Origin: Helicostylum pulchrum
Taxonomy: Eukaryota > Mucoromycota > Mucoromycetes > Mucorales > Mucoraceae
Direction of reading: 5' to 3'
Assembly: GCA_025677825.1 (NCBI GenBank)
Contig: JAIXMO010000052.1
Coordinates: 62,001 to 126,000 of the forward strand
Length of the DNA stretch: 64,000 nt
The notes under the pieces are model-generated. The model ran no database searches, was not told the DNA's origin, and worked only from the letters and a program-made list of their open reading frames with translations. Both the position numbers and the translations under genes were made by a program. Below, piece after piece: positions 1 through 12,984 of the stretch (position 1 is the first letter of the stretch; each line of letters opens with the position of its first letter).

Positions 1-706
1 AAAACCACCGAAATGCAATCTGGATACAATTTTACCGTCCATTTGCTTCTTCTCCTCTTCATCGTCACTGAGTCCAAGACCAGCGTCGTCAAAATCATCC
101 ATGGTAGAAAGAGATTGACCATAATGAGTAAGAGATAAATCCTCTTCATCGTCGTCTAAATTATACATGGTACTGCGAGAAGACGACTTTTGCTTTTCGC
201 GGGTGAATCTCTCCAACATTCTTTCTTCAGGTGTTAAAGAAGGGTTATTCTCACCGAAACGTTTATCGATAATTCCTCCACGACGGTTCTTATTTCTCAT
301 TTCTACGAGTAAAGTTTTCTTACGCTATATAAAAAGTTTTTTTTTTTTTTTTTTTTAGTTTTTTTGGAATGACAAAAAAAGTTTTCATAGATCTTACGTT
401 TTCTTCACCAATTTGTTTACTCAAGTTGGGTTTACCAGAGGTACCCTTCATTTTACGGCCGAGAATTTCAAACTTTGTCTTTTGGATTTTATGTTCAAAG
501 GGGTTGAATTCGCCACGGATAAGCGAGAGCTTCTTATCGGCATTGTTCTTGCCGACTTCGGTAGGTGCGCCCCGCTTACGATCTTTCTTGGATCGACTGG
601 CTTTCGAGGCTTGGCCAACTACGCCTGCTGTCTGTAAAGTCTTTTTGAGTCGCTTTAAAGCAGAACCTCCACTGGATTTAGGTTGTTGTGGTTTTGCTGC
701 GACCAT
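1..706 (-). CDS. NOP14: Nucleolar protein 14, N-terminal part (cut by window edge)
   Basis: Exons 706-398 and 324-1; the gene continues past base 1. The visible 211 codons hold a Lys-rich start, then the NOP14 signature with NPFEHKIQKTKFEILGRK around residue 66, and across the intron RKKTLLVEMRNKNR and RGGIIDKRFGENNP, which are classic NOP14 motifs. NOP14 is a nucleolar factor of the SSU processome needed for 18S rRNA maturation and 40S assembly (family knowledge). The intron starts GTAAGA and ends TATAG; splicing joins EEN to RKK in frame, whereas read-through gives a Lys-rich tail and a stop. The start is the first ATG of the frame, and T/A-rich sequence with no gene lies upstream. Nothing looks damaged. 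Confidence 0.9.
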
Positions 707-2292
707 GGTTTTTTTTAACTTTTTTTAAAAAAAAGAAATGGCTTTTTTAGATCTCTTCATTTTTTTTTTAATTGACAGCTTTTAAAAAAAAATTCTCGAT
801 CGACGTCACTATAAGAGTTTTTTTTTTCAAAAAAAAAATTCTACCTGTTTTATGCTAGAAAAAGGTGATAGGGAAATCAATAACGGCCATGATAAGCATA
901 TTCTAGTCGAAGTATATGACTTGGCGGGAAGTAAGTAACTTAGGGTACCTAATTCAATTCAGTATAGCATGATATCGTTTTTTATTTCTGTGACTGTTTT
1001 ATTTTGCAAAGTAACAAAGACTTGAACGAGTCAAATTTGGAACATAAAAATGATTAACTATAGCTATTGCATATATAATTACGAGTATTATGAAGCGAAA
1101 TAGTAGTATAATGAGTCAATATATCAGTAAAAGCGACACCCTCTGTTTTATGAGAATCCTTAACTTGGCAGCATCTAGTTTATCATTTATTAATAGCTAT
1201 AATCCAAAGGTTGATACCTATGAAGATTCTCTCAGACCAAAAATTAGTGAAAGTAAGACCAAGCTTTTTAACACAAATAACAAATCCAAACTTTAGATGT
1301 CCTTGAATAAATTGTGTTATCGACAAAAAGAAAAAGTGTTAGACATATCAGTGAATTAGCGTGCTACCGTTTAAGTGCCCGTGTTTTTGATATCATTTTG
1401 AATGATACGGCGTTGCAAATGGTCGAGAAAGTTGATTATATCAGTATATCATATACATTTATTGTCTTTCAATGCTAATATGTTATTGTATAACTAGCGG
1501 AGGGAGCTGTTCTCAAGCTACAATATATACCCAAAAAGACAACTAGAGGGTTCGTTCTGATGAAGATGAAGTGAGGAAGAAAAAAAGATTTAATAATGGC
1601 TGAATCGGTGGTTTACTTAAATAGTAGCGATTGGAAGAAAGGCTAAACCACCTCTATCATCATTGAGCAACGACCCGTAAAGAGTACACGAGCAAACTGT
1701 ACCATGTTAAACAATATTCACTATTCGATATAAGGGCATGCTCGATTTAAGAGTATATTTCTTCCGGATTTCGGCCACTGCTGTACTTTTGATGATGTTT
1801 TCTTTAATCTTTATGCTGGTGAACTAATTTTCCCAGAAAGTCTTGCGACTCTTTAAAATAAATACTCGATTTATAATTAAATTCGAAGAATAAATCAATT
1901 TTAAGATAAAAATATCATCTGAAGCATAACTACTCAATAAAATAAAAAATAATGCTAAGTTATACTTTACCTGTAGTTTATATTGAGAACAATGTAATTG
2001 GCCGAAAAACTAGTTGTGTATATCCTGTTTTCTCTTTTAATAAGGTCGTGCTTATTTAACGAAGTCATACAATAAAAAAAGAGACTCCAGAAAAGGGTAT
2101 GTAGAAAGAGCTAGTACATACTTAAAATAAAACTCTAATAACCATGGAGGTTTTTTTAGAGGCGAATGTAAAGACGTCGCCCAGTCGATCTGTGCTTGAA
2201 TTTTCCTTTGCCTCGTTTTTTTCCCCCAGCTAAAAACTTATTTCTCCCCCCTTCACCAGTTGTTTTTTTCTTGTTAATATATTTATACGATA
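707..2292. other. Intergenic region with faint coding relics
   Basis: No intact gene was seen in 1.6 kb between the NOP14 and SAM50 starts. Short open stretches on the plus strand read like degraded protein: 852-930 (ends HILVEVYDLAG at a perfect GTAAGT donor), 1090-1296 (68 residues from an ATG) and 1340-1490 (RHISELACYRLSARVFD, no start codon). They are in different frames and separated by stops. I do not recognise the family. The last few hundred bases are C/T-rich before the SAM50 ATG, as expected for a fungal promoter. Confidence 0.4.
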
Positions 2293-4053
2293 ATGGGAGA
2301 CACACAGGTATGAATCTTAAATGGGTTTCTGTAACAACATAAAGTACCGATCAACTCATTATTATTATTAGTTACCTACAGAAGAGGAGCAACGTTATAG
2401 ACAACAACAACAAGAAACGTCAAGACGCTTATTTGCATTGGTATATACGCACACATAAAAAAAACCTACCTTCGCAATACAATTAAAATAAACTAAATAA
2501 AAAATCTAGTTAGAATCCTCAGCAGGATCTAAAGTTCATGTCAATGCTGTCACTATCCTCGGCACTAAAACCACTCGACCTTCATTCCTTCAATCAGCCA
2601 CCTCTAAAATTTTAAAGTCAAAACATATGGCCGATGTCATTAACTGTTCACAAGACGTGGCAGAAAATTTAATGCGTCTTGATATCTTTGACAACGTTAA
2701 TATTTTGCTGGATAATGCTACTGATAGTGATCCTCTTGCTGCTGCTGGCTCAATCAATGTTGTCTATCAAGTAAAGGAGAAGAGTCGTGTCTTTATCAAG
2801 ACAGGTACTGAGATTGGAAATAACGAAGGAAACATGGTAAGATATGTATGCATGTATGTTTGGTAGGATATTAAAAAAGGATGGGGGTTTTTTTTTAAAT
2901 AGAATGGTTCGATTACTTTGCGTAATGTGTTTGGTGGTGCCGAATTATTAGAAACTGTTGCTTCTTTTGGTACAAGAAATAGCTCTTCATTCCAGGTAAA
3001 TCGGTTATTGTAGTTTTATTGTACATATGCATTACTAGATAATTAAAAAAAAAATATTCTAGTTCACACTTGGAAAACCTGTCAATGCTTCACCCGATTC
3101 TAGAATAGATTTTAACGCTCATCGTGTTCTCTGTAACAACACTTTAACTTCTTCTTATGAGGAGTTAGCTAGAGGAGCTGGATTACGTTACAAGACGGTT
3201 TCAAGATTTGGTTACCACGAACTTAGTTACGATATGACATGGCGTTCGATTGATCGTGTATCACCCAACGCATCACTCAGGTAAAAAGAAAAATGAAATT
3301 TTATCCCTTTATTTTAATATACTTAAAAAAATACGCTTTAGTATTCGTAAAGAAGTTGGACACTCTCTTAAATCATCTATCAACCATGTCTTTGTACGTG
3401 AACGCCGTGACGATATTTTATTACCATCCAACGGTCATTACATCCGTATCGCTCAAGAATTATCTGGTTTATTAGGATTAGGTAACTCACACTTTTTCAA
3501 AACAGAATTTGAATCACAATTCTGTCATCAACTGGGTGGAGGACATTTATTAAAAGATAAAGAGACAAATGAATTATTGGGAGTTCATCCTGGATTTGTA
3601 TTAAGTACTACATTGAGAGCTGGCTGGCTAGCTAATTTAAGTGACGACAAGAAGTCCTCTAGTGTATCTGATCGATTCTTGTTGGGTGGCCCGTTATCGA
3701 TCCGTGGGTTTAGAAATGCAGGTGTTGGTCCAAGGGATTATAAAGACGCACTTGGTGGTAATATGTATTGGGCTGCTGGTATTAGTGCTATTGCTCCTTT
3801 ACCCAAATTAGAAAGCAAACCACTTAGAGCTCATGCGTTTATTAATGCTGGTACAAACGTACCTTCCAGTTCAAATATTCAATCTACTGTACAAGATCTT
3901 ATAAACTCTCCCAGTGTCTCGGCTGGTTTTGGTTTAATCTATCGTCATAGCATTGCTCGTATTGAATTAAACTATTGTTTACCATTGACTGCCGCAAAGG
4001 GTGATCAAATCAAGAGAGGTTTACAATTAGGTATCGGATTGAACTTTTTGTAA
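2293..4053 (+). CDS. SAM50: SAM50/Tob55, mitochondrial outer-membrane beta-barrel assembly protein
   Basis: Six exons: 2293-2307, 2372-2440, 2510-2836, 2903-2995, 3063-3280, 3342-4053; 477 residues. Every intron ends in TAG. An N-terminal POTRA-like segment (about residues 30-140) precedes the Omp85-type barrel. The family hallmark (I/V)RGF appears as GGPLSIRGFRNAGVGP near residue 360, and the protein ends in the aromatic GIGLNFL expected of a barrel's last strand. SAM50 is the core of the SAM complex, which inserts barrel proteins such as Tom40 and porin into the mitochondrial outer membrane (family knowledge). The first coding exon is only five codons (MGDTQ). Length matches fungal Sam50. 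The stop lies 91 bp from the converging RAD5 stop. Confidence 0.93.
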
Positions 4054-4144
4054 ATAGAAAATATGTAAAAAGTATTACAATTATTTTTTTAAAAAAAGAA
4101 ATAAAAAAGAAATAATTCATATTATATGAACACATGTACGAAAT

Positions 4145-7100
4145 TTAAATTCTCGCGCTTTTACTAAATAATAGTTTAAGATCTGCCATCTTCCTATTCT
4201 TCGACTCGTCTCTCGATTGATAAAGTTCATTTACAAGCACGTTTTTACGGTTTTGAATTTCTAATATACGTTCTTCAATCGTATCTCGCACCACAAATCG
4301 AGTAACAGACACGTCCTTTAACTGACCAAGTCGATGAACACGATCAATCGCTTGTGCTTCAATTGAAAGGTTCCACCAAGGATCCTAAACATAAAATTAT
4401 GTTAAAATATATTATATGTAATCGAATAGTTTCTTTTACCATCATCACGACACGACTTGCACAAGTTAAGTTTAATCCAACACCACCTGCTCTTAAACTA
4501 ATCAATATCACATTGACGTTTTTTCCCTCATCCGCGAAGGTATTCAGCACTTTTTCACGTTGTGCTTGTTGTAAAGTACCATCTAACCTAGTGAATTCAA
4601 TATTTTCGTGTTCCAATGCCTCACCAATCAAATCCAAAAAACTTGTAAACTGAGAGAACACTACTGTTTTACAATGATCAGCTTGGTCTTGCTTCAAATG
4701 TGCAATTAATGCGTTCATCTTGGTAGAAGGTCTAAATCCTCCTACTGCTTTTCGAATGTCAAATGCCACATTGGATTCGGTCATTTGATCAACAGGTTTA
4801 ACAGCAATCTCTAGTAACTGGCTTTGTAAGATAGGGCCGTGTCGGCACACAGGGCATTCTCCTGCTGCTCCTTCATCTTCTTTTTTCTGAAAGTAGTCCA
4901 TCACACAGAGTCTACAGGCTAAATGCATACAAGGTAACGCAATCATGGTATCAGGCGACTCAAAACAAATAGGACACTCGTCATTGATCTTTGCCAACGC
5001 ATCTAATGAAGACTCTTGTGAATCCTTTGCATTGTTCTGTAAGGACCCTTTCTGTAAATCCAACATACTTTGCAATACACTTAATCCATACTTATTTTCT
5101 TGAGGATACAATTCATCCTGACTACACTCCATGGCATTATTTCGATTAGCAATCAAATCTTCTAAATTAATACCTTTTGTATTTCGATCAGTTACTATAT
5201 TCTTGAGAGCCAAGTAAGGATGACAACAACTTTGTCTTAACTTGGTCAAGAGTTGTAAAATAGAGGCATAATTTGCACCTACTTTACCAGCTTCACAAAA
5301 GTACGAAAACTTGATTTGTGAATCACTATATATGGCATCGTAAATATCTTGTTCTTCCGGAGAGAACGACAGGTACTCTACCGAAACTGTCTTTGGAGGT
5401 AACGGTACCATCGGTTGTCCATTTCTGTCTCGCATCGCTTTGGTTCTTCGTAACACAATAGGCTCTAGTACGCTTTGTACTGCAGTCAATGCACGAGGAT
5501 CTTGTTTTTCAAATGGAACCGTAATGAATGTTCTCCAGAAGGTATGATTAGCCCAAGGCTCATGTTTTAAAAATCGAACAAGTGAGTATAAATCATCTAG
5601 TTTGTTTTGAATTGGTGTTCCTGATACTGCCCATCGTCTTCTGGATTTAATATCACTGCATGCTAATGATGTCTTTGACGCTCTGTTCTTAATTTGATGT
5701 GCCTCGTCCAGTACAACTCTCCAAAATTCAATACCGAATAATGGTGACTCGTATGCATTGTTATTTTGCAATTTAGTCCAGTCGGTTAAGATACATCCGT
5801 AGGTGGTGACAAGTACATCAGGTGCAGAGCCGGTCCAACTTGATAGCCTGTCAACAGTAGATTTGCTTCGTTCTTCTCCATAAAATACGTCGACTTTAAT
5901 CGTACCGGGTTTAGATCCTCGAATGATTTCGTCTCGCCATTGTGCTAATAAGGACATGGGACATACAATAAGTGTGGTAGGTGATTTTTTAACTGATCTT
6001 TTAGACTTCTTTCCTAAAAGTCCAGACGAACTAAGTGACTGAGGGATTGGGTCCTTGTGCTTATTAAATCGATTCGCGTGAATTAAACTAAGAATTTCTA
6101 TTGTTTTACCTAACCCCATCTCTTTCGTAATATTATTAGCTTTTTTTTTTCGTTGATACATGTCCCTTTTTAAGTTACCATCTGCGAGAATTCCGCCTCT
6201 TTCTTGGGTAGATGCTTCGGGAAATTCCAAGCTTAATTCACCTGGTAAATTCAATAAATATCTCTCTCTCTCTCGTTCTTGTATTTGTATATCATTTTAC
6301 TTACCACTATAAGGGTTAAAATAAAAAAACTTATATTCACTGTCACATTCGTTTGGAAAAGCATATTCTTCCCATAACGGGTGCATCGAACGCATATCTA
6401 TGTCACCATCTTCATGCTCCCAAGTTTCTTTTGCCGTCATCCAAGCAAGTGCCTAACCAAGAAAAGGGTTACTTTTTTTTTTTACCAAAAGAAAAAAAAA
6501 ACTTGTGGCTAAGTTAAAAACTTACTCTCTTTTGGTATTCTTTTAGTTCTAATGCCATTGTTTCCGGTTGATCCATTGCGGTGATATGTGAATCGAACAC
6601 CTGTGCCTTTTCATAAATAGAATCCAGCTGATCATCAGTCACTTCCTTTTTCTCTTCTTCGCCTTCTTCAACAACAACTTCTTTCTGTGCAACAGTTTGT
6701 AACAACATATCCCAGGTGTCATCGCCATCTACATTCATTCTTTGAATTGAAGACCGAACTGGTTTTAATGCTAAATTTCTAAACATTCGCATCAATGCCA
6801 TTTTTTTTAATACATTGACGTCGACATTCTTTTGAATCGATCTTTTTTTGGGTGTTGGTAAAGTAGTTGTAAAGTTTTCGGAGCGAATAGGTGATAAATA
6901 ACACTGGATCATCAAGATCATATCGTCACCCATTTTTAAAGTGCTTGGACACCATACGATTGTTCCTTCAAATGTACAAAGTTTAAAATCGATTAATGTC
7001 GAAATATAATCTGCTACTTCTTTAGGTAACCTTCCAATTTCTTTGCCTTTTATTGAGAATCGTACAATTTTGTTGCTAGAGTTAATGACATTGTCTCGAA

Positions 7101-7465
7101 CAATGTTTACTTTATCGCCTTCCTTTACTGGACTCTGTCCTTTGGTTAATGACCAAGCTAAGATATACATAAATTTGTTAAGCAAGAAATAATAAAAATA
7201 GCTCTCTTTTTTTATATGTACCCGTAATCACTAAATCGCCAATATAGTATTTATTTATTGCTTGTGCCGGTTTATCTTGTTTGATATGTTGGACACTTTG
7301 TGCAACTGGCGGTGGTGGCGATGGGTCCGTAAAATACAGGTTGATAGCTGTTTCAACATTTTGGTTTGCACTATTTAATAGCTTCTCGATGGTTTCTATC
7401 GGGATATCGCCTAAGATAGATCTAACAAATTCAATTTTTGTCTCGTCTCTTGATCTTTTTGACAT
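4145..7465 (-). CDS. RAD5: RAD5/HLTF-type SNF2 ATPase and RING E3 ligase
   Basis: Six exons: 7465-7222, 7157-6526, 6452-6305, 6241-6179, 6121-4440, 4384-4145; about 1002 residues. Order: a UBA/CUE-like helical start ([10 protein letters not shown], residues about 10-45), a HIRAN domain ([10 protein letters not shown] onward, about 75-175), an SNF2 ATPase with Walker A EMGLGKT (about 363), a DEAH box [11 protein letters not shown] (about 499), a C3HC4 RING starting [11 protein letters not shown] (about 744), and helicase motifs V/VI ending in HRLGQLKD. This architecture defines Rad5/Rad8/HLTF, which polyubiquitinates PCNA and remodels stalled forks (family knowledge). The ATG at 7465 was chosen over one 132 bp upstream because the upstream stretch is Phe-rich and T-tract coded. 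The fourth intron ends in AAG; removing it restores the Walker A motif. Confidence 0.93.
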
Positions 7466-8284
7466 ATTATTTTTTTTTAAAAAGAAAGTGAAAAAAAAAG
7501 GAAACGCGTAGTAAAATTGGAAGACGCGACTTTTTTTACGGCCTAAAAAAGGAAATTGAGACTGTCTTTGAATTATTGTGTGCCTTACAAAAGACAAGCT
7601 CTTTTATTGTATTGATTTAAGTATTGTACTTATAAATTGCTAAGAATAGTGTGATAAATATATTGAAATAACCCCGGTAAACATTACCAATACGATTCCT
7701 TTCTACCGGACCACTGGCGCGTGTAGCGTTACAGTTTTTTCTTTGCATTAATTTATTAATTTTCTAATATGAAACAGACGTAGTATTTCAGAATAAAATA
7801 ACATACCTAGACCTTTTTAAATCAAATACTCCGTTAGATAGACATTTATATGTATTAGTTTTAGGGTAGTGTTGGCGCTAGCTCTGTAATAACATTGAAG
7901 GCAAGATTATTTGTATTTTATCTAATGCGTGGTTGATCAAATTTAGAATATGGTCATTTTGTTTCTATTATCAAGTGTCCCATCAATTTTCATAAAGACA
8001 TTTTCCACCAGTGACAATCATTTTAGGATTGGTAATCGGACAGATATTTGCTCTGAGGTGTTGCGTTTGATTATGGTAAAGTTTAAATAAAGCTATTCAA
8101 TCGATGTATTGATTGCTAATTCAAGACTAAAGTAATCTAATATACCAAAAAAAAAACATTCAATAGAGAACGACACAGGATCCAAAAAATATTTTCGGTC
8201 CATAAGTGGAGCAAATCTGATATTCAAACAGGTTAAGAGTGATCCAACAGTTTCTACTAATTCAACAAGGGAAGGAATATATTA

Positions 8285-8465
8285 AAGTGTTATATATGAA
8301 ATAGTTACTTCACATCCATTGGAAATACTGATACGAGGTCTGGTTAGGAAAGCGCCTCGTATTGAAACACATCTCTCTATTATTAAAGAGGCTTCTTTCT
8401 TATTACTTGCAGTGTATGATGTAGATTGTCAGTATAAAGATAGTAGCGAAGATTTCTTTGCATGA
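8285..8465 (+). pseudogene. Unrecognised coding relic
   Basis: A 59-codon open stretch between stops without an ATG. Its composition is protein-like (for example IIKEASFLLLAVYDVDC) and unlike the surrounding AT-rich DNA. There is no start and no partner exon, and I do not know the family. It is most simply a fragment of a decayed gene or transposon. Confidence 0.25.
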
Positions 8466-8766
8466 GTTATATGTTATATATAAAATATTTATTTTGAGAG
8501 CATATTGAATAAACGAAAGCATAATGACGCCACTATAATTTGTATTTATCTGCTCAATATATCCTGATTAAAGTAAAGGGATTCGAGATTTGGAAATACC
8601 ATATTTTTTTTTGGATCGATAGTGTAAGTTGACGGTAGTTATAACGAGAATTCTCCCGTTAAGCCACGTTAAATGACCAAATACACAGGTAGGATACTTT
8701 ATTACTTACCCAATTTCTTAGAGTAATAATTAAAGGTTCATTTTTCTAGTCAGAGCACTTTAATGC

Positions 8767-8850
8767 GTAGTTTATCAAATATAGTTTATCAAATGTAGTT
8801 TATCAAATGTAGTATATCAAATGTAGTTTATCAAATGTAGTATATGGCAT
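8767..8850. repeat. 14-bp tandem repeat, six copies
   Basis: The unit gtagtttatcaaat occurs six times head to tail, with one or two changes per copy (gtagtatatcaaat, atagtttatcaaat). The last copy decays to gtagtatatggcat. It lies in non-coding DNA. Confidence 0.9.
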
Positions 8851-8945
8851 GTTGGGTTAAAAAAAAAAGAGCAGTTTTATTTAATAAAAAAAAGGTGAGT
8901 TTCTCTCAGTTCCCAAATACAATTAAAATAATAGTAATGGTTAAC

Positions 8946-9320
8946 AGGTCTTACCACGAGAAGGTGAAAACTCATCAAGACCCAAAAAGTGTGTGTGTTC
9001 GTAATGAATAACTACAACCCCCTGTGGCCAAGTTATATCATTCGTCTAAAGTTAACCAACATAATCCAATAGATGATACATATAAAATGTGTGCTCGACT
9101 GCCCCCACCCGTCTGTCTTGATGGAGTATGGCAAACAGATTTTTTACATAGACTCAAGAATCGTAACGAGGATCAACTGGAAGAGCAAGAAGAAGCTTTA
9201 AGACAAGTATCACGTAGCGCAAGAATATGCTTACAAGTTTGTTGACCGCTTGGCTGATTTCAAAAGAGTAAACCCTAGCGTAGTAGACACTTTCTCCATC
9301 AGTACTTAGCAGTATAAGGT
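8946..9320 (+). pseudogene. Frameshifted relic of an unknown, probably repeated protein
   Basis: One frame reads through VCVRNE, a stop, then LQPPVAKLYHSSK and LPPPVCLDGVWQTDF to LEEQEEALRQVSR. After a one-base shift the next frame continues with AQEYAYKFVDRLADFKRV and meets a stop at ISIST. A protein-like stretch broken by one stop and one frameshift, without a start, fits a decayed gene. The family was not recognised; a transposon-derived protein is a guess only. Confidence 0.4.
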
Positions 9321-10443
9321 AAATTAACGCCATTGCAGAAAACGAGAAAACCCGAGCTCAAAGAGTTGCGACTAGCTCTCTCTCCATTTTCATCGATTCC
9401 AAACTACTCTTTTTTTATTTTATTTTTTAAAAAAAGAGTGTGTGCTAGTTTCGACGAAAACCTTTTGAACTAGGGCGAGAACCTAGTTAAAACGAGTACC
9501 TTTTCTTACCACCAAACGAGTAAATTCTTGTATAGCAGAATTAATGACACCTGCCCGACACAAGGATAATACAGAGAAGATAAAGAAAAAAAAGGATTTT
9601 TTTTACACCCTCTTTATATAGGCGACGTGTGAACTTTTATGTTAATTGTTTATCAATTTATTTGCATGATCAATTGGAAAAAGATTTCTTTGCATCTTTT
9701 TTTTTTATAAGAGAGGAATATCTAGTATACAATATGTATAGATAGGTTCGGTTTGATTCGTCGAATATATGTGTTAGGGTTAACAAGTGGAAGAGGGATA
9801 GTTTTTTATGCAAGAAGTTATGTAACAATCCTATTGAAGGTAGCGTGTGCCATTGAAATCCCTTTCTTTGTCTCCTATATCTGGGAATTCTTCAATAGCC
9901 TGCTCAGGTATAGTATAAATGGGACCGAGAATTGTGAGAATGTGGGGTCTCGGATTCAACAATCGTTATTTTTCTGTCTTTCCAAGCGAGCAATTTACTT
10001 CAGTTTTTAATGGAACCAGAGAGTACTTGTAATATATCGGTATAGGGACTGTTAGAGCTAATGGTCCGAATGTTGGGCAATTATTCAACACCATATCTAC
10101 TTGTTTCAATTTGAAACCATTGGGTTTATGCATACTTAAATTAATTAAACAATTGAACGATGATAGTAAAATTGATGATAATATCTCTAAATACCAAAGC
10201 AGCAGTCATGTGCGCACTTTTCCGTGCCATCATTTACACGGTGAATTTACAAGGTCAAATAAATGCCTTACCTTTCGTCTTTTAAGCAAACCATGTCCGC
10301 TCGTTCCTTTTGATCTTTTTCATGTTTTAAAGTCGTGACGGTTTAACCGAGACGGTCTTTTTTTTTTTTTTTTTTTTTCTTTTTGAAAAAAAAGTTTCTT
10401 GGGTAAAACTTTCCCTTTTTGTATTTGACAAAAGTATACATAC

Positions 10444-12984
10444 ATGGCTAAACAAAATACAGCATCCGTAGTTAAAAAAGTGAACCACAGAGAGGTCAAG
10501 AGAGCTCAAGAAAAGGACGATTTGGAAACTTTGGAAGAGAAAGCTAGTCACCCCGTAAGTTAGAAAATACCTTTTTTGTTTTTAGAGGTGTAGATCTTAA
10601 TCGATAGCTATTTTTTTTATATATTACCATTAGGAAAACTATAATAGCAGTAAATTCTTTGTCGATTTACCACTTTCAGAAAAGACACAAAAAGGTCTTG
10701 CACAATGTAATTTCAAACAAATGACCGAGATTCAACGTAAAGGTATTCCACTTGCTTTAGCCAAGCGTGATGTTTTAGGCGCTGCAAAGACCGGTAGTGG
10801 TAAGACCTTGACTTTCCTTATTCCCGTAAGTAAAAAAAAAAAGAAAAAAAAAAAGCATATAACGTTATACTAAAAACAAAAGGATGTACACAAAATATAG
10901 GTGCTCGAGATTTTATTTAGACAGCAATGGAATGCAGCTGATGGATTAGGTGCGTTGATCATTTCACCCACTCGTGAATTAGCTGTTCAAATATTCGAAG
11001 TTTTAAAAAAGATTGGTAAAGCACATTCATTTTCAGCTGGTTTAATTATTGGAGGAAAAGAATTCAAGGTAGAGCAAGAGCGTATTGCACGTATGAACAT
11101 TTTAGTGTGTACACCTGGTCGACTTTTACAGCATATGGATCAATCTGTTGGATTTACATGTGATAACCTTCAAATATTGGTATGTGATGAAGCGGATCGT
11201 ATTATGGATATGGGTTTCCAAAATACTATGAACGCCATTATTGAGAATTTACCTCCTCACCGACAAACGCTATTATTCTCTGCTACACAAACGCGATCCG
11301 TCAAAGATTTAGCTCGATTATCATTAAAGGACCCTGAATACGTAGCTGTACACGAAAAGGCAGAACACAGTACCCCAAAGACTTTATCTCAGCATTACGT
11401 TGTCACCGAACTTCCTAAAAAGATGGACGTTTTATTTTCGTTTGTTAAGACACATTTAAAGAGCAAGACGATTGTGTTTTTATCTAGTTGTAAACAAACT
11501 CGATTTGTGTTTGAATCTTTTTGTAAGTTGCAACCTGGTGTACCCATCATGCATTTACACGGTAAACAAAAACAAACAAAGCGTGTCGATATCTTTAGAA
11601 AGTTTACGTCCAGTCAACATGCTGTGCTTTTATGTACCGATATCGCTGCGCGTGGTTTAGATTTCCCTGCTGTCGATTGGGTTGTACAATTGGATTGTCC
11701 CGAGGATGCAGATACCTATATTCATCGTGTAGGTCGTACAGCTCGTTTTGCTGCTGACGGTCATGCGCTTATGATCTTGGTGCCATCTGAAGTCGAGGGT
11801 ATGTTGGAAGATTTAAAAAAGAAACGAGTACCCATTGAAGAAATCAAGATTAGAACAAGTAAACAACAAAGTATTCAAAAGCAACTTCAAAGTTTCTGTT
11901 TCCAAGATCCTGAAATCAAGTACCTTGCTCAAAGAGCCTTTGTTGCCTATATGAGATCAGTATACCTTCAACGTAATAAAAAGGTGTTTGATGTCACTGC
12001 TTTACCCGCTGAAGAATTTGCGCTCTCTCTTGGGTTAGCTGGTGCTCCCAAGATCAAGTTTGTAAAGAAGGCAGAAAAGAAGATGATGGGTGCTATCGAA
12101 GCCAAGACTAGAAAGCAAGTTGAAGAAGGATCTGGTTCCGAACAAGAAGAAGAGGAAGAAGAGGAAGAAGAAAAGGTCAAGGAACAAAAGACAAAAGTGG
12201 ATCGTATGTTTCAAAGAAAGAATCAAGATATTTTATCAGAGCATTATAGTAAACTTGTTGATTTCGAGGGAGATAAACTTCATGTGGAAGGAGAAGAGGA
12301 AGAAGATGACGAAGATTTCCTCAAAATTCAACGCGCTGATCATGAACTTGAAAGTGAGTCAGAAGAAGATATGAACGAAATTGAAGGACAAAATATATCA
12401 AAGAGAAAGTTAAAGATGAGTAAAAAGGAAAGAGTAAAGAATATGCCTCGCGGTGATAAACTTATCTTTGATGATGATGGTGTTGCTCATCCCATGTACG
12501 AACTTGTTGATGAAAAGGATTTCTTAAAGGACGGTGATGCAAAGTCTCAAATCAAGGCCTTTATTGAAGAAAAGGGTGAGGCTATGGAAACTGCTGATAA
12601 GGAAGATAAAGAGTTTGCAAAGCAAAAGAAGCTTGAAAAGAAGATCAAGAGAAAGGAAAGAGCAAGAGCTGTAAGTATTATTATATTTTTTTTGGGGGGG
12701 AGGAGGAAGTGTCCACTGACAATTTATTTTTTTAGGCTTTGAAGGAGGAAGGTGCAAGTGGTTCATCATCAGCTTCTGAGGGTGAAGAAGATGACGAGAG
12801 TGAAGACTCTGCCATGTCTGAAGATGAATCGGAAGAAGAAGAAAAGGTAGAAAGAAAGAGAAAGTGGTTTGAAGACAGTGATAGTTCAGACGATGATTCT
12901 AGTAAGAAGAGAATTATTGACGTTGCTGAACCTGAAACATTAGAGGATCAAGAAGCACTTGCATTAAAACTTTTGGGTGCATAA
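10444..12984 (+). CDS. DBP4: DEAD-box RNA helicase DBP4 (DDX10 family)
   Basis: Four exons: 10444-10554, 10634-10825, 10901-12670, 12736-12984; 773 residues, close to the yeast Dbp4 length of 770. The motifs run in order: Q-motif region [13 protein letters not shown], Walker [11 protein letters not shown] (about 88), [15 protein letters not shown] (about 196), [13 protein letters not shown] and HRVGRTARF (about 375). A conserved C-terminal extension with [16 protein letters not shown] and [16 protein letters not shown] is specific to DBP4/DDX10. Highly acidic and basic nuclear tails follow ([10 protein letters not shown] near 410 and a second acidic patch in the last exon). DBP4 acts in early 18S rRNA processing, releasing U14 snoRNA (family knowledge). 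NOP14 in the same window belongs to the same pathway. Confidence 0.94.

Larger units (their letters stand above)
7466..10443. other. Gene-poor region with degraded coding relics
   Basis: Three kilobases between the divergent RAD5 and DBP4 starts contain no gene I can support. Two degraded open stretches (8285-8465 and 8946-9320) and a short tandem repeat (8767-8850) are listed separately. A frame at 9753-10010 is open for 85 codons but has no recognisable motif. The last 100 bp before DBP4 are T- and A-tract rich and probably hold its promoter. Confidence 0.5.

Noticed and set aside
369..728. Long plus-strand open frames opposite NOP14
   Set aside because: They mirror the NOP14 exon on the other strand and have no motif; shadow frames.
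8767..8850. CRISPR-like array
   Set aside because: Direct 14-bp tandem repeat without spacers in a eukaryotic context.
11968..12226. Ser- and Phe-rich minus-strand frames inside DBP4
   Set aside because: Antisense of the GAA/GAG-rich acidic region; no independent support.
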